NCBI RefSeq assembly: GCF_030848805.1
Contig: NC_092362.1
Span: forward strand, 20,498,084 to 20,562,083
From: Temnothorax longispinosus
Lineage: Eukaryota; Arthropoda; Insecta; Hymenoptera; Formicidae
Length of the DNA stretch: 64,000 nt
Reading direction: 5' to 3'
A program made the position numbers and the translations under genes. This document shows positions 24,855 through 38,100 of the stretch, in pieces (position 1 is the first letter of the stretch; every line of letters starts with the position of its first letter). The notes under the pieces were generated by a model. That model was not told where the DNA came from and did not search any database. It saw only the letters and a list, made by a program, of their open reading frames with translations.

Positions 24855-25524
24855 AGTAAACTATTTTCTTCTCCTTATTACTTTTGGCATGCGGTGCTAC
24901 AGTAATTCAAGTAGGTCATATAGATCTATTCTTGATGATATCGAGCTATTACTGCAGCCTGCCACATAGTGCGAATATTTTTATAACAATGGATAATGAA
25001 TATAGCAATAAAATTAAGAACAACGCAACAGTAATAATAATAATATCCGTAATAATAATGTATTCTTTCTACAGTTCATCTTGAATAAAGAAATTACATC
25101 TTATTTAGCACTTCTTATACTATCAAAGATATATTTTTTCATAAAATACGTACCTTTAATTCGATTAACTCATCGTTGATCAAGTCAATCCAGGGAAAGA
25201 GGTTGTCAATGACTTTCCTGTGCTATAATCTTCTTTTTCAATAAGAGGGCGGTATATATCAATATTGTTTCTAATTCGAATGTTTTAATCAGTTCTTTGA
25301 CATTGGTACTAGCTGCGAAACGATTAAGTATTGAAATCATCCGAGACAAACGTTCCATTCGCCTGCGTTGAACACGATCCCTTTGTAAATACAGATAGGT
25401 ATAACTGCAAGATCTCCGTAGGTTTCCCAGTTGTGCAATATATCTTGCTGAGAACTCGTGAAAGCACTTCATACTTTTGTAGATTAAAATCCTTTGCAAA
25501 GAGAACCAGGGCGAACTGTTTTAC
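24855..25524 (-). pseudogene. DENND10/FAM45-like pseudogene fragment with intron
   Basis: On the minus strand an acceptor at 25525-25526 opens an exon whose translation begins VKQFALVLFAKDFN and continues with VLSKIYCTTGKPTEIL and LSVFTKGSCSTQANGTF. A frameshift near 25336 is followed by NVKELIKTFELETILIYTAL and LLLKKKII, then a small internal loss and VIDNLFPWIDLINDELIELK, ending at a GTACGT donor (exon end 25154). A second piece near 24880-24985 reads YVAGCSNSSISSRIDLYDLL, then a stop and a frameshift to APHAK. The order and spacing match DENND10 (FAM45), a DENN-domain protein of late endosomal traffic. Retained splice sites and intron argue against a processed copy. Frameshifts, stop and missing ends make it non-functional. 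Confidence 0.75.
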
Positions 25525-25770
25525 CTGAGATAATTATGAGAATCAAGATATAGTGTTTTGTACATACATGTAAGAAAATATTTCCTTAAGGTCGTTCTCC
25601 GGTCCTTATACTAGAGAAAATCGATTTTCTATAGATTTTCTTGAAACTGTGAATATACGTTAATTTAGGTGTGCTTTATGCGTGGTATAAATTTCAGTAC
25701 TTCTCCCGGTATAAAAAATCAAGATACTGAGCCTCAAAGTTTCAACTTTTACTAAATTTTGGTATTATTA
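25525..25770. other. Spacer between pseudogene and unit 2
   Basis: No open frame or repeat was recognised between the pseudogene and the simple repeat that opens unit 2. Confidence 0.4.
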
Positions 25771-25890
25771 ATAAACTCTCTCTCTCACTTATCCACTCAC
25801 TCACTCATTCACTTACTTACTCACTCAGCAGTAGTAGAATCTATATTCTATATACATATACATACATATATATATATGTACATATATATA

Positions 25891-26105
25891 TGTAGGTCTA
25901 GAGGTATGTTCCGGGACTGTTTACGTTTTTTGAAATGTACAGTCCTGGAATATAACGCATATATATGTAATCAGATTCAAAAAATTGTCCCGAAACGTGC
26001 CGTAGGACATGAATTTTTTCCAGGACAGTCCTGGAAACTGCCAAATGTCCTGGAATATACCGATGTAAAAAAATAAAAGTCTCGGAACATACTTCCGGAC
26101 CTACA
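25891..26105. mobile_element. 215-bp MITE with TGTAGGTC ends (unit 2 left edge)
   Basis: The ends TGTAGGTCTAGAGGTATGTTCC and, in complement, TGTAGGTCCGGAAGTATGTTCC are inverted. It sits in a run of TA repeats. A near-identical copy is at 57926-58139, near the right edge of unit 3. The open frames across it are incidental. Confidence 0.75.
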
Positions 26106-27451
26106 TATATAATATATGTATATATATGTATACACATCTGTACTTTAAAATTAGAATAAAAACAACTGAGAAATAATTGATGCTTACATATATTTTAGCT
26201 TGAAATATAGATCCACTCAAAAAAGATTGTTCTTTCAGAGAAATTATACCTGTTCTTTCAAAATTAATTGTATAAATACTAAAGTTAACTGCATACCAGT
26301 TGCATGATTTATTTGGGTTTATAAATAAATAATAAACAGAAAATCCCGAATGACAAATTAAACATGACAGTTGAATAATTAAATCTTTTATTGCTTATAT
26401 TGTTTCGCTTAAAAAATAAAAATGTTACATTTATCCATAACAATTTTACAATATTAATCGATGACCGATTTTTCATATTTGATCTTATTAACTGCCTAGA
26501 AACGATCCGACAAATTTGTACAAATAATTGTTACACGGGATTTTTATATGCGTTTATATTATATCACGATAAATGAGATTAATCAATAAATAATCAAAAT
26601 TTTGTGTAACAATCTTTGCCGTTCAAGCGTTTGACTATGCAATGGTAGCTCTGAAACGCGATAGCAATTGCAAATTATTTCAACATTCGTAGCTATACAT
26701 ATTACAATTGTTACTCACGATTATCGCACATATATGTACAAATTTATTATTACATCATTTTATTTCTATCCATTAATCGTCAAAATATCATTTCATGTAA
26801 CATATTTATGTAATTGCTACTTTTATAATACCTTTTACTTAAAATACTTTTCGCTTAATATTCTTTACTTAGAAAATATATAATTTATTATAATGAAATA
26901 ATATATTAACAATATATGTGATTATGTAATTTGTCAAAAGTCAGGCCAGAAAAAAGTTTAATAAATCTGCTATGAATATTTATATTGTATTTTAATCAAA
27001 ATACTTTTATTGAAATTTAGCCGTATTATAACATGCAATTATTAATTTTGAAAAATTTTCTGTAGCTAAAATCTTCGAAAATTATATCATATTTTTATAC
27101 GTAAATATCAATTAATAGTTAAAAAGATTCTCAGGCTGAAGTAAAGAATTATGAAGGTTTTCTAACCTATGAAAGAAATGAAAACCGACAAAAAACAATA
27201 ATTATTACACAAATGTAGAAGTATAATGTAGAATTGTATAGATGATCGTTTAATTACTGTATCGTGCATTACATTGTCACTGATATTTATAGAGAATAAT
27301 AATGCGATGTGAAAAATAGGTTTGTCGTAATTGATTATTAATGATCACATATGCATCGATGAAAGATCGCAGTTAATGCTTACTATTCGGTAGTAATACT
27401 TTTTTTTACACTTTTTACTGTTATTACGCTAGATATATTTACAAAATCATT
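26106..27451. other. 3' flank of ebony copy 2
   Basis: Collinear with the 3' flank of copy 1 with small deletions. A minus-strand AATAAA at 27006-27011 is conserved with copy 1 and may be the polyadenylation signal. Nothing else is recognised. Confidence 0.45.
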
Positions 27452-30400
27452 CTAGTTGATCATCTTTAATGAGCAAATGGCCACTTGGTTATTAGGAAGT
27501 TTGTCGAAAGGTTTATTTCCATCGATTGTCTCGTATCTGTTCATTTGGTATACCAGCATTGTTTCATACCCGTATACGTCCATAGCAAGTTGCTGAACAT
27601 AAAGTTTAAAAAATATAAGTCAAGAATTTTGCAAAATCATGTATTTGTGTAATAAGTTTCTGTATTATTAGCTAAGTTATTAAAAAATTAGGTTTATCGT
27701 TTACCTGGGTGAGTGGATTAGTGTTTGTGGCGAAAATTCCGATGTATTTTTTTTGTTTGGTAAGTTGCAAACAGTATTCTTCCATTTGTCTTATTACAAG
27801 TACATTTTCCGTGGGATTTAAATCGCTGCTCGTCCCCATGATGAAACTATGAATAATCTTGCCTTTACCCTTTGGTAATTTGTAATCTCTGATCGGTCCC
27901 TCCAGATATTCGATGAAATCAAAAACAATCATTAACTCAGATTTCAGTATCAGTTCAGGTTTATCCCAAAGATCAAAGTTGAAAGTAACTCCGATTGTTT
28001 TGCCACTTTGCACCGATTTTATTACGAAACTGAAGTTCTTCTCTACAAGAAAAACCCACACAGCCTCCACAAATTCTAGACAATCGGCTCTCGTTATGTC
28101 CAGCATTAAGTACTGCTCCAATTCGGGTTTTAAACAAAAGCCTTTCATGATTATTCTGCAAATTTAAATAAATGTTCATCCTTACTTTGGCACGTATATT
28201 TAATTATGCACAACATACTTACTCGATTACGTCCTCCTTATGGCAGTCGTTTAATGATTCAAAGACGTACGATTTCTGGTCAATGGCTTCTTTCAAAGGT
28301 TCCTCGTCGGATACTATGAACTTCATCCGGTCTAATACTTCGGCTAAATTTTTCGCTGTGATAAAATCCGTGATACCGATCTGATAACCTTGATCTCTTA
28401 ACTTGGTCACGGTGTAAATGGAATTCAAGGAATTTCCACCAATTTCGTAGAAATTCGCGTTTAACATTACCGGTGTGCGACTACTACGTCCGGTTATGGA
28501 TGCGATAGTCGGAAAAAGGATACGGGCTTTTGCAAGATCTTGACTTGGCACTCCGCTGTAATCGCAATTCATAGCAATGTGGTCTTCTATAAAACAAAAT
28601 TTTTTATTTTAGTCAGTAAAACATAGATCTTTTGAGTTAAAATATAAATTAGTCTTTTTTTAATTTATTGATAATTAAAAGAAATTGGATCATAATTTAT
28701 TCTTATTTACATTTGGATTATTAATTTTTGAAAAAGTAAATACAATTTGAAAACTGAACTTAATTTGAAATTTTCTTTCTTTCTTTTTAATAAAAGACTT
28801 TTTTCAATTTTAGTGCAAGAGCAATTGTTGTTAAAATAATACACATAATTTAATAACAACTCAATAAGAAATTGTCAAATTGATTACTCAATAAGAAACA
28901 GATATGAAAGAAAATGAATTCCTTTCGATCTTACATTTTTTATTTAATTTACTTATATCGTAGACAAGATTGGAAAGACTACCCTGATCTTATGTGGTAT
29001 CATGTATAAAACTATGTAATATGTATGAAACTATGTATGTTAAAATTGAAATAAAAGGAAAGAAATACATATTTATAAATCGGTTTTCTTAATTATAGAT
29101 TAGTCACTCGTTTCACATAGTTTCACATAGTCTTGTAGCTTATAAATAGACATCAAATTTTTTTATATGCAGATTGGTGGACAAGAGCAAATAAAAAATC
29201 TGATGTCTTCTTATAAACATGTATATTTATACGTAAACGTTTACATATAAGACAGTTACATGTAATTAAAGTATAACTAAGCAAAATAATTAATATTTCA
29301 ATATCTACGTTATTTAATATTTCAAAGAGATATTACGACGTACGTATCATTTTACTTGACAGAACGATATAAAGTCATCATTGGTTTGACATACCGTCAT
29401 TAGAGCAAGATGATTCGTATCTTCTTAGCAATTCCTGTCGATTCGTTTTCCCATTTGTTAGAAGAGGTATGTGATCAACAATAAAAATTTGTGGTAACAT
29501 ATATGGCGGTAATGTCTTTTGAAGAAGATTTTCTATCTCCGAGATGGATAGGGTCGTGCATTGGAACGAATGCGTAACGGTAACGAACGCTATTAATGCC
29601 TGAAAATATAAAATATACCTGTATAAATTAATTTAACGTTAGAAAATCGATTTACACATTTTTTAATTTTTTTTAAATATTCGTGCTTTTAGTAGCTTTA
29701 GTATAATATTATAGTAATTTAGAGACAATGCTTTTAGAATGTATGAACAATAAAACGTTGCCGATAAAACGTTTTTAAATTTCATGAAACTGTATAGTAG
29801 AATAGTTTGTTCGGTGGAAGCAATTAGATTTATGAAGCATCGATATTCAATTGATAAATTACTTCAATTTTTTCTTAACCCTTACTTGCCACACTGAGAT
29901 CAAATCAACCCCAAGACCATATTCCCTTAATTTTAAGTACCGAAACCTACGGGGAGCGGGTCTATAGTGACATCTGTCAATAGTTCGAGCATGCTACTAT
30001 CCTCTCAAGCCAGCAGCATTACGCCGGGATCGTTAGTCTGTCTAAGGTTGGTACATCGATATACCAACCTTATTCTTCACTCGGATGTCAAAATACAGTG
30101 CAAAAAAATTCACTAAAATTTCACGAATTCAGCCTTACTTGCTACATTGGGGTGCAGGTGATCCCACTACACTTTGGACGACTTCCTCTATGAGGAAGCA
30201 AAAAGGAACTAAAATTGATTGTAATGCTTGTTTTTTATTGTTCATAACATGTTTTACTTATGTTCAAATAAAAATCTTATGAAAGTTCGATTTAAACAAT
30301 AAATATTATAGCATATTTTGATGATAACACAAAGTTCATTTTTTTCACAAAATTCCTTCCTTTATTTCTCAAAATAAATACCTTTTTTTAAAGGGCCACT

Positions 30401-33400
30401 AAACTACTATTTTTTTTCTTGTAGTACTACATCAGTAGAAGACTCACCTAAATTTTTAGCCATTTTTATAAAAAAAATAAAAAAATAATGAATTTTTTTG
30501 TAAAAACAGTCATTTTTTCATTTTCTTTTGCTATTTTAATTTTTTTATTATCCATAATTTTAATTTTTGGCTATATAACCTACATAACTTTTAAAAGTAA
30601 GCTCTTAAGAAGTTCTAAAAAATTTGGCAAGTTAAAATATTGAATAGCTTATTTGTTGTAACAATTTTTGTCGCTGGGGTAGATTCCATCCCAATGTGGC
30701 AAGTACGTGATTCTACAGAAGTGTGGCAAGTAAGGGTTAACATGAAAATGATGAGCACAACCAAAAATATTAAAGGTTGGTTTTGTATTTAAAGCGATTA
30801 AAAAAATAGATATGTATGCTTATTTAGCTCTATAAGATATTTAGGGAAGATTTTAAAAGAATTACTTTTTGTGAATGTTTTTCAACATATTTACGTTTTA
30901 TTTTGCACACATATGTAGTGAAATATTTACCTGTGACAGTTTGCCGGGTTTGTGACAGAGAACCACAACTTTATCAATATTGGGTATCCTGGCGACCACC
31001 TTTTCGACTTCCGTGAAATCGACACGGTGACCTCTAATTTTGATCTGCGAATCCGCAGATCGTCCTTCGTAAATTAACGTCTCTTTGACAATTTTGGCGT
31101 AATCACCCGTACGGAAGATTTTTGGATATTCTGCAGACATCAGTACATTTTTAAATGCGTAACAAAGTCGTAATTTTTTCCACTAAAGAAAACGCGACGT
31201 TTCGCTTGTAAGGGAAACCAAGATTACGAATAGGAGAATTTGTATGTCGCAGTGAATTCTTCAAGTTCGAAAGACGTAGAATTCGATATTCTTGTTGTAT
31301 TATTTTATTTTCTCACCTGGATCAATGACATAAGGATTGTTCAAAAATTTATCTGTGTCTTGTTCACATATATAACCCGCGGCAAGATTTTTTCCAGCCA
31401 CGATCAGCTCTCCGACTTCTCCCTCGGGGATCAGTCGCAAGTTCTTGTTTGCGAGATAAATTATGCAGTTGTCGATCGGCTTTCCTGCAAAGCGATCCAT
31501 GTAAATGTTGTTTAGCGTTTATTATTTATTAGTAACAATAATCCACTGAAATAGACTTTTGGTTATTAGCTTAGAATTAATTACTAAATGTTGTTATGCT
31601 TTGTTATATTAATTATTTTATTACTGTCATAACATTATTTTATTTTTTCAACTTTATTTTATTAGTTTTACCGATTGGCACTTTCTCCATCCCTTGTAAT
31701 TGTTCCCGTTTGTTTAATAGGTAATATGTAACGTCACCCATGACTTCCGTGCTACCGTAGAAATTAGCTAATATCTTGTCCTTGTTGTGAAACGTGGTAA
31801 AAAATTGATTGGCCAATGCGACCGACAAAGTTTCTCCGGAGCAGACCCAGAGTTTCAAGCGATCGAGAACGTTGTCATTATCCTGTGCAAAGCAACGACA
31901 GACCGTATATTAAATCCAAGGTGTATTGCAAAGCGTTGTACATTCATATCGTGTAAATCGTAACCGTGTCTCAGGTGTCTTGATTTGCGATAACATTGTA
32001 AAGATAACGATAATGTAAGAATTTTCTAAGCCGCTTAGGATAACAAACATGAATTCTAATTATCCTTTAATTATCCTTATTAACAGATACCATATTAACA
32101 CAGATACCTCGAGAGCATGATTTTCGCTAATTAAACATTTAATCGAATGCTCGTAATCGGTGTTGGGTAATTTACAAGCGCAACTTATACTGATTTGTGG
32201 AAAAACTTCTTAATTGAGACACGCCGATCTGGAAATCACTGAATTGTGAATGCGTTGATTTTTATTTATTCAATATATATTCGCATGTGCGTTTTGTAAT
32301 TTGCTTAAGCGTGACGAATAAAGCGTGTCTATAACGTTTCCAAACTAATGTTGAAATGCTGAATAGTGAAAGGTTGCTTAAGATTTTTGCGAGTGTTAAA
32401 GGAAAAACGTCCACACGTCTTATGCCTTATCATCAATATATAGTGAATTATTATCATTCTTATGAGATATTGAAAGTTACTCATTTTAATGGTCAGGAAA
32501 GCACGTTGTTCTTAACCTTTCGTATAATGTTGCGTAAAGTCACGTTTAAAATTCCCGACAATTTTACGTAATAATAATAGGTTCGCTTATTATTGCGATA
32601 AATTACATGTGGAATATAACTTTACATACTCACTCGCAAGTTTAGATACATGAGCAATGAACGCAATAACGATGGCACAAGAATTAAGCGTTGTATCTGA
32701 AACATAGATAATTTTTTTGTCATAAATTAAGTTATATCATGTACATGATTCGTGTGATTTACACATTACATTAGACAACAGATGGCAGAACATTTCGTGA
32801 AATTTTAAATTAGCTTTATCGAAAACTTTTCGATCAGTATTTATTCTGTTCATTTTCGAATTGTTGTAAATTTTTTTACTAATTGCATCATGTTCAAATT
32901 ATAGCCACTAAATATATCTTTTATACCATTATTAATTATTTAAAAGAAACAAAAATAGTAAATCTAGTTTCATAAAGATATGTGGTAACTCAACTTGTCA
33001 AAAACTATAGTTTTGTATACATTGCACAATATGCTTTCTCTAAGAAATGTAGAAATGTTTAATAATACACTAGTAAAATATATTTATAAATATATGCAAT
33101 AAAAAATGATATATAAGAAATATAAATTCCATATATTTTATGCAATGTGTTGAACATAAGAAAATCAGAAAATTTTAATCATATTTATAATAAACTCATA
33201 AATACAACGTATTAAGTAATTTTTAACATAATTCAAAATTAAATGACAAATTGATTTAATTTTTATAATACTAGTTTCCATAATACATTTGCAAAATGTA
33301 CTTATTGAGTTCGTTTACAATACAAGTTACATAGGTTTATTATACAATAATATTAAAACTTTTAATTACCATAATTATTTACCTAAAATAATATCTATAA

Positions 33401-36400
33401 TTATTTTTTACTTATAATAATCTCTTTCATAAATTATCTAAGCTTTTTTTACTCCTAAAATATTCTTGTAATGTTATAATTATGCACGATTAATTAGTGA
33501 GTTTTTACCTGATGTTTTTCTAAAAGCAGTACTAACTTTTCCGGATCTCTAGTCACGCTTTTCGGGACAATTACTAGGGTACGGTTTTGTAAAAGAGGTC
33601 CCCAAATTTCGGGAACACTATCGCAGAAAGTAAGGGAAGTTTTAAAAACACATCGTTTTTCATCATCAGCGTATGGAAGTTCCCTCCATTGCCATTGTAG
33701 ACGATTCAATAGAGTAGCATGCGGTATAAGCACACCTTTAAGAAGATAAATGTGTGTAATACAAGTAATTATGTTCTTTCAAATTCTTGCTCTTTTACAA
33801 ACTATAAATTCACAATTTGCTACTCATGTTTTATATTTTTCTATAATTTAAAGTAGGATTAACATTCTTTTACAGAAACACAGTTCTTATTTGCCACGTA
33901 TATATGAACATGATATTGTAAAAATTCGCTGTTACGACATTTAGTAACAAATAACGTCAATTTATAATGAATAAAAACGAGTATGCATACGCGTTAAATT
34001 GTATCTTTTACGTTGTATCATATAATTAGTGTCTATATAATAAAATGTAGTATTATTACCTTTGGAAATTCCTATACTTCCGGAAGTATGAAGAACCATA
34101 GCGAGTTGATTCAAGCTCTCTTTAGTCTGTAATGCATCTTCTTGTTCCTGTTTAGCTTTCTCCAAAAGTTGTTCATACGTCATGACTAAAGCTCCCTCAT
34201 AAACTGATAAATCCGCTAAAAGCAGAATCGTATTTTTAGTTAATTGTTCATATTGAAGGAATAAACAGAAGCGGAGGAAATATCAATTATCTATTATTTT
34301 TAATTATGTCCAATCAAAATGAAGGTTTTTTCGCACATATTTATAGCTGAAAAAATAAAAAATCTCAAGGTTCTTTTGCGCATATTTATACAACTGAAGG
34401 AATAATAAAATCTATCCGCGTTCTGCAAATTGTTTTGAAACAATCCACCATTCGCTTTCAAAGTAATGCTGTTAATTCTCTGGGTAAAAACTAATCATCA
34501 TAATATATAGATCTATATATACACGAAGACTGCGCGAGAAATCACATAAGTGTGGTAAGAAAGAATTATTACGTAGATATCTCACAATTATTAAATCCTT
34601 TATCTGCTTTATCACATATTGTACGCTCATTAGTGGCGAACGCGTAAGTTTGATAGCATCGTTTTCATCGTTTTCATTAGCACAATTAAATGCAATTTAT
34701 AAAAAATTAATTGCTATTTTGGATATAGTTATAGAATGACCTCTGCTCCCGATTGACCTAAAATTTTACACATAAGTTGTTTTCGATGTGAGGAATAAAG
34801 TACGCATGTCCCAACTCGGGAAATTAAAAAAAAAATTTGTAAGTCCTTATCGACTAATAAAATTGATTCTATATGATGAAACCCCATGTGGCAACTCGTC
34901 TCACGTGGAAAGTGTATGCGTGGAGGTAGTAGGTTCCCTCCCCCCTTTGCGGGGAGCTCCACCTTTAAAAAAACTAACCTTACCCAATCCAATTGTTGTG
35001 TGAATGGAAAAGTATATGCGTGAATACAAAGATTCACTTTTTCCTACCCAGAACAAAATTAATGAAAGAGTTATTACTTTAACCAAAAAGTTTTAGTTAC
35101 AATTACCGGTAAAATTGATAAATTTGTTATAATTTATCACATTTACCACCGTATTTTGAAAATTATGCAGAAAAACCGGTATATACATATAATTATCGAA
35201 TTTATCACTTTTATAGTAACAAATATATCACGTAGAATTTTAGTCAATAAGTGCTATCATACAAAATTTTTTTTTATTTTCCGAAGTTGGGACCATGCAG
35301 ATTTTATTCTTTACATCGAAAACAACTTATGTGTAAAACTTTAGGTCGATCGAGAGCAGGGATTATTCAGAACTACACCCGGTATTTTTTTGCTAATTAA
35401 TTGCCATATTTTCGATTTTTTTGCTTCAGTCGATTTGCTAAAAACAATGGCTGTGCTAGCTTTTAAGACTAGAGTTAGCACAGTCATAGTTTTTAGCACA
35501 TTGGCTCGAGCAAAAAAATCGGAAATAGAACAATTAATTAGCAAAAAATTGCAATTAATTTTTATTTAGGTCATTCGATCGTGCCGAAATGGCTGTGCCA
35601 GCTTAATAGACGTTTGGTTTTGATTGATGGTAGTCATGTTAATTTATTACAAAGTTAAAATATCTTTAAATAATGAGATTATGAGATTTTGTATGAAATT
35701 TTGGTAAATCTCGTACAAATTGAAGTCAATATAAAATAATTAAAGTCAATGATGTGGAATTATTACATTAACACTAAATAAAGTGAAAATAATATAACTT
35801 GATTATTTCTGAATATTTCATATTTTCATTAAAGGAATAAAACTAAAAATTGTGGTATTTTCAAATCCTATATATTTAAAGATATTTTAGCTTCGCATGA
35901 ATTAGATGAGAGCAACATATTATCTTTTCTATATTCACATTATGGATATTATAACTTACGACAAATCACTTATTAAGGATTAACTATTATAGAATTCTAA
36001 GATTAATAATTTAGGATTAAAAATATTATTAAAGTTTGATCTTTAGAAATTAATAAACATTAATATTGTAAAACATTGACACATTTTATTTAATTGATTC
36101 TTCTAATCTTCTAGATAAAACCAGGAAACTACATAATAGATAAAACTTGAATAAGAGATATGTAAATAACTAAATAGGTAAAATAACTAAAAATAAAATT
36201 AAAAATTACATAAAATTAAATGTAGAAATCGAATAACGATAAATTAAATTTGTTATGATATTTATTTTGGAACACTTGTACGATGTAAAAGAGGACATTT
36301 ACCTCCTTCCTCGACCACCATTATTAATGGTTGCGTTTCTTCGAGAATGTGTTTCACTCTAGACATCGGAAATTCCGCGTCCAAAGGTAGATAAACCATT

Positions 36401-36891
36401 CCTGCTTTTAGTACACCAAGTAATACAGTTGGAAACCGATGCGACGGGTTCATGCAGACAGCTATTAATGACTGAGAAGTTGTTTCAGTCTTTTCGTACT
36501 TTTGTAAAGCTCGTGCCAACTGATTGGTGATGTTATCCAATTCTTTAAAAGACAGCACGTATTCCTGGCCGGCGTCATCTGTATCGAGTTTCCAACAATG
36601 TTAAGATATAGATTTTTTTTCCATACAATGTCCACATTATCTCGTAGGCATTATATTTTTAATACAACTGGTTATTTAAATTGTCAAAAATCATATTCTA
36701 GACCACTTTCTCGATGTGACTTCTATTATATTTTATATCGAGAAGCAAAACCCCTTACCTTCGTAATATAACGCGGTTTGATTTGGATGGACTTTTGCTG
36801 CACGACTGAATAATTCATGCACTAAATCTTTTTCCTGATTTCTTCCTGTCTGCTGACCTCTTAAGATCGATTGCTGCTGCAAAGTACCCAT
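27452..36891 (-). CDS. ebony: Ebony-like N-beta-alanyl-dopamine synthetase, copy 2 (intact frame)
   Basis: It has the same 12-exon structure as copy 1: 36759-36891, 36303-36578, 34060-34215, 33509-33735, 32634-32696, 31672-31882, 31317-31484, 30931-31130, 29395-29599, 28223-28586, 27705-28155, 27452-27592. Each exon has exactly the length of its copy 1 counterpart, all introns are GT-AG and the sum is 2595 nt (864 residues). It shares with copy 1 the altered A3 (VLHTSGSIGISKG) and the A8 insertion (GRSADSQ). Private changes are TFCDS for TFVDS beside the pocket Asp227 and NGKTNR for NGKTDR in A10, with Lys529 kept. The carrier motif GGNSLNS and the C-terminal amine-selecting domain are intact. 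A piggyBac-like element sits in intron 9 without touching splice sites. The 5' UTR acceptor is at 36944-36945. It may have reduced or altered activity. Confidence 0.91.
29879..30736. mobile_element. piggyBac-like non-autonomous element in ebony copy 2 intron 9
   Basis: The element is 858 bp with 17-bp perfect terminal inverted repeats: CCCTTACTTGCCACACT at 29879-29895 and its complement at 30720-30736. TTAA flanks it at 29875-29878 and 30737-30740. Units 1 and 3 have the uninterrupted intron. Internal copies of the end motif (TTACTTGCTACATTGGGG near 30135, CCAATGTGGCAAGTACGTG near 30690) look like subterminal transposase-binding repeats. No transposase is present. Confidence 0.9.
34721..35380. 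mobile_element. Inverted-repeat element in ebony intron 2 (unit 2 copy)
   Basis: Counterpart of 9844-10563, with a partly eroded left end. It is shared by units 1 and 2 and missing in unit 3. Confidence 0.55.
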
Positions 36892-37297
36892 TTTCAAATG
36901 TTCGTAGAAATTGTAACTTCTTGCTTCAAATGTTAGCAAAGATCTAAAATTTAATTTAGAATAAAAATTAATAAGCACGTATTTATTATTAAATTTATAA
37001 ACACATATTAATACTTTCGAATGTGAAATCTTGTTTTTTGAAGTTGATAGTTTTATAGAGATTAATTGATTATTTCATATGAATTTTTTATATTTTGCAA
37101 AACAAAAGTTTGCATTTTGTGATAAGATTTGTGATAAGAAGTGTGTAAAGAAATATTGATACGCATACGGAAAAAACAGTATGGTGTTGTCACACACAAA
37201 TCTGATTGTGTCAACTAGTAAATTAAATTAAATAAGTCATATCAACCGTACACATAATTACCGCTCAAAAATAATTAGGATGATGCAGCTAGGTTGC

Positions 37298-38100
37298 TGT
37301 TCGCGCGCGTATGAGTGAGGAGGGATAGTGCGTGAGAGACCACTAACACCGGAAGCTTGCAGTAACACAACAGTTTATTTAACAACCAAAAATAAAGCCG
37401 AAATTAAAGAGTGACATAATTTATAAATGTATTTGAATTTAAGTGAACTCGGAAACGCGGGCGTTTTTAATTCTCTATCAACACTTTTTCGCTTGTAGTG
37501 TTGGATAACCCGCGCGTGAATGAGAATTGATTTATCACAATATCGATCGATGACAGATCTTAACCTACTGACACACTGTTGACGAATGGCGGCGCGCCAT
37601 AAGTTCTATGGGTTTTTATACCCACACGAGACAAAGAACGCGCCAGGGATGACGAATGCTTAGCTAAGGTCAAAATATCATGGAATAGAAGCTTCTCTAA
37701 CTGAAATACCTAAGGTGCATATGATCATTGTCTTTGAAATTAGAGTATCAATCGTCGAAAAGACCGTGCCGGAGAGTGACTCGGCATCGTACGGAGAATA
37801 ATTCTTATAATGATGTAAACACGAAGCAAACAAGGGGCGATCCGCTGAATAAATATCGTGTTACACTACCGCTGTGACTCATGACATAGGGCCGATATCA
37901 CAGTCTCCGATTAACGTGATCCTCCGATTAAACTCACTCTTCGTCTCTTTCTAGAGAGACAGTTAGAAAGATGAGACGCAGAGTGAGTTTAATCGGAGAA
38001 TCACGTTAATCAGAGATTGTGATATCGACCCACAGTCATCTAAATAAGAATAAGAATATTCAAGAGCATTCGTGATCTCGAGCATTCGCGATCTCGAACA
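37298..38100. mobile_element. Solo LTR 5' of ebony copy 2
   Basis: The 803-bp insertion starts TGTTCG and ends CGAACA, the TG...CA pattern of LTRs. It is flanked by GTTGC (37293-37297) and ATTGC (38101-38105), a five-base duplication with one mismatch. Units 1 and 3 lack it. An AATAAA at about 37848 fits an LTR polyadenylation signal. There is no internal retrotransposon sequence, so it would be a recombination remnant. A palindromic MITE is nested inside. Confidence 0.65.
37889..38031. mobile_element. 143-bp palindromic MITE nested in the solo LTR
   Basis: The left arm starts GGGCCGATATCACAGTCTCC and the right arm is its near-complement ending GATATCGACCC. The arms continue through TCCGATTAAACTCACTC. 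It inserted after, or travelled with, the LTR. Confidence 0.75.

Noticed and set aside
25759..26137. Open frames on both strands at the unit 2 start (and 57897-58204)
   Set aside because: They run through TA repeats and a palindromic MITE; repeat content explains the open reading.
3076..36891. Copies 1 and 2 as pseudogenes by frame disruption
   Set aside because: No stop, frameshift or broken splice site was found in any of the 24 exons; only motif changes cast doubt on activity.
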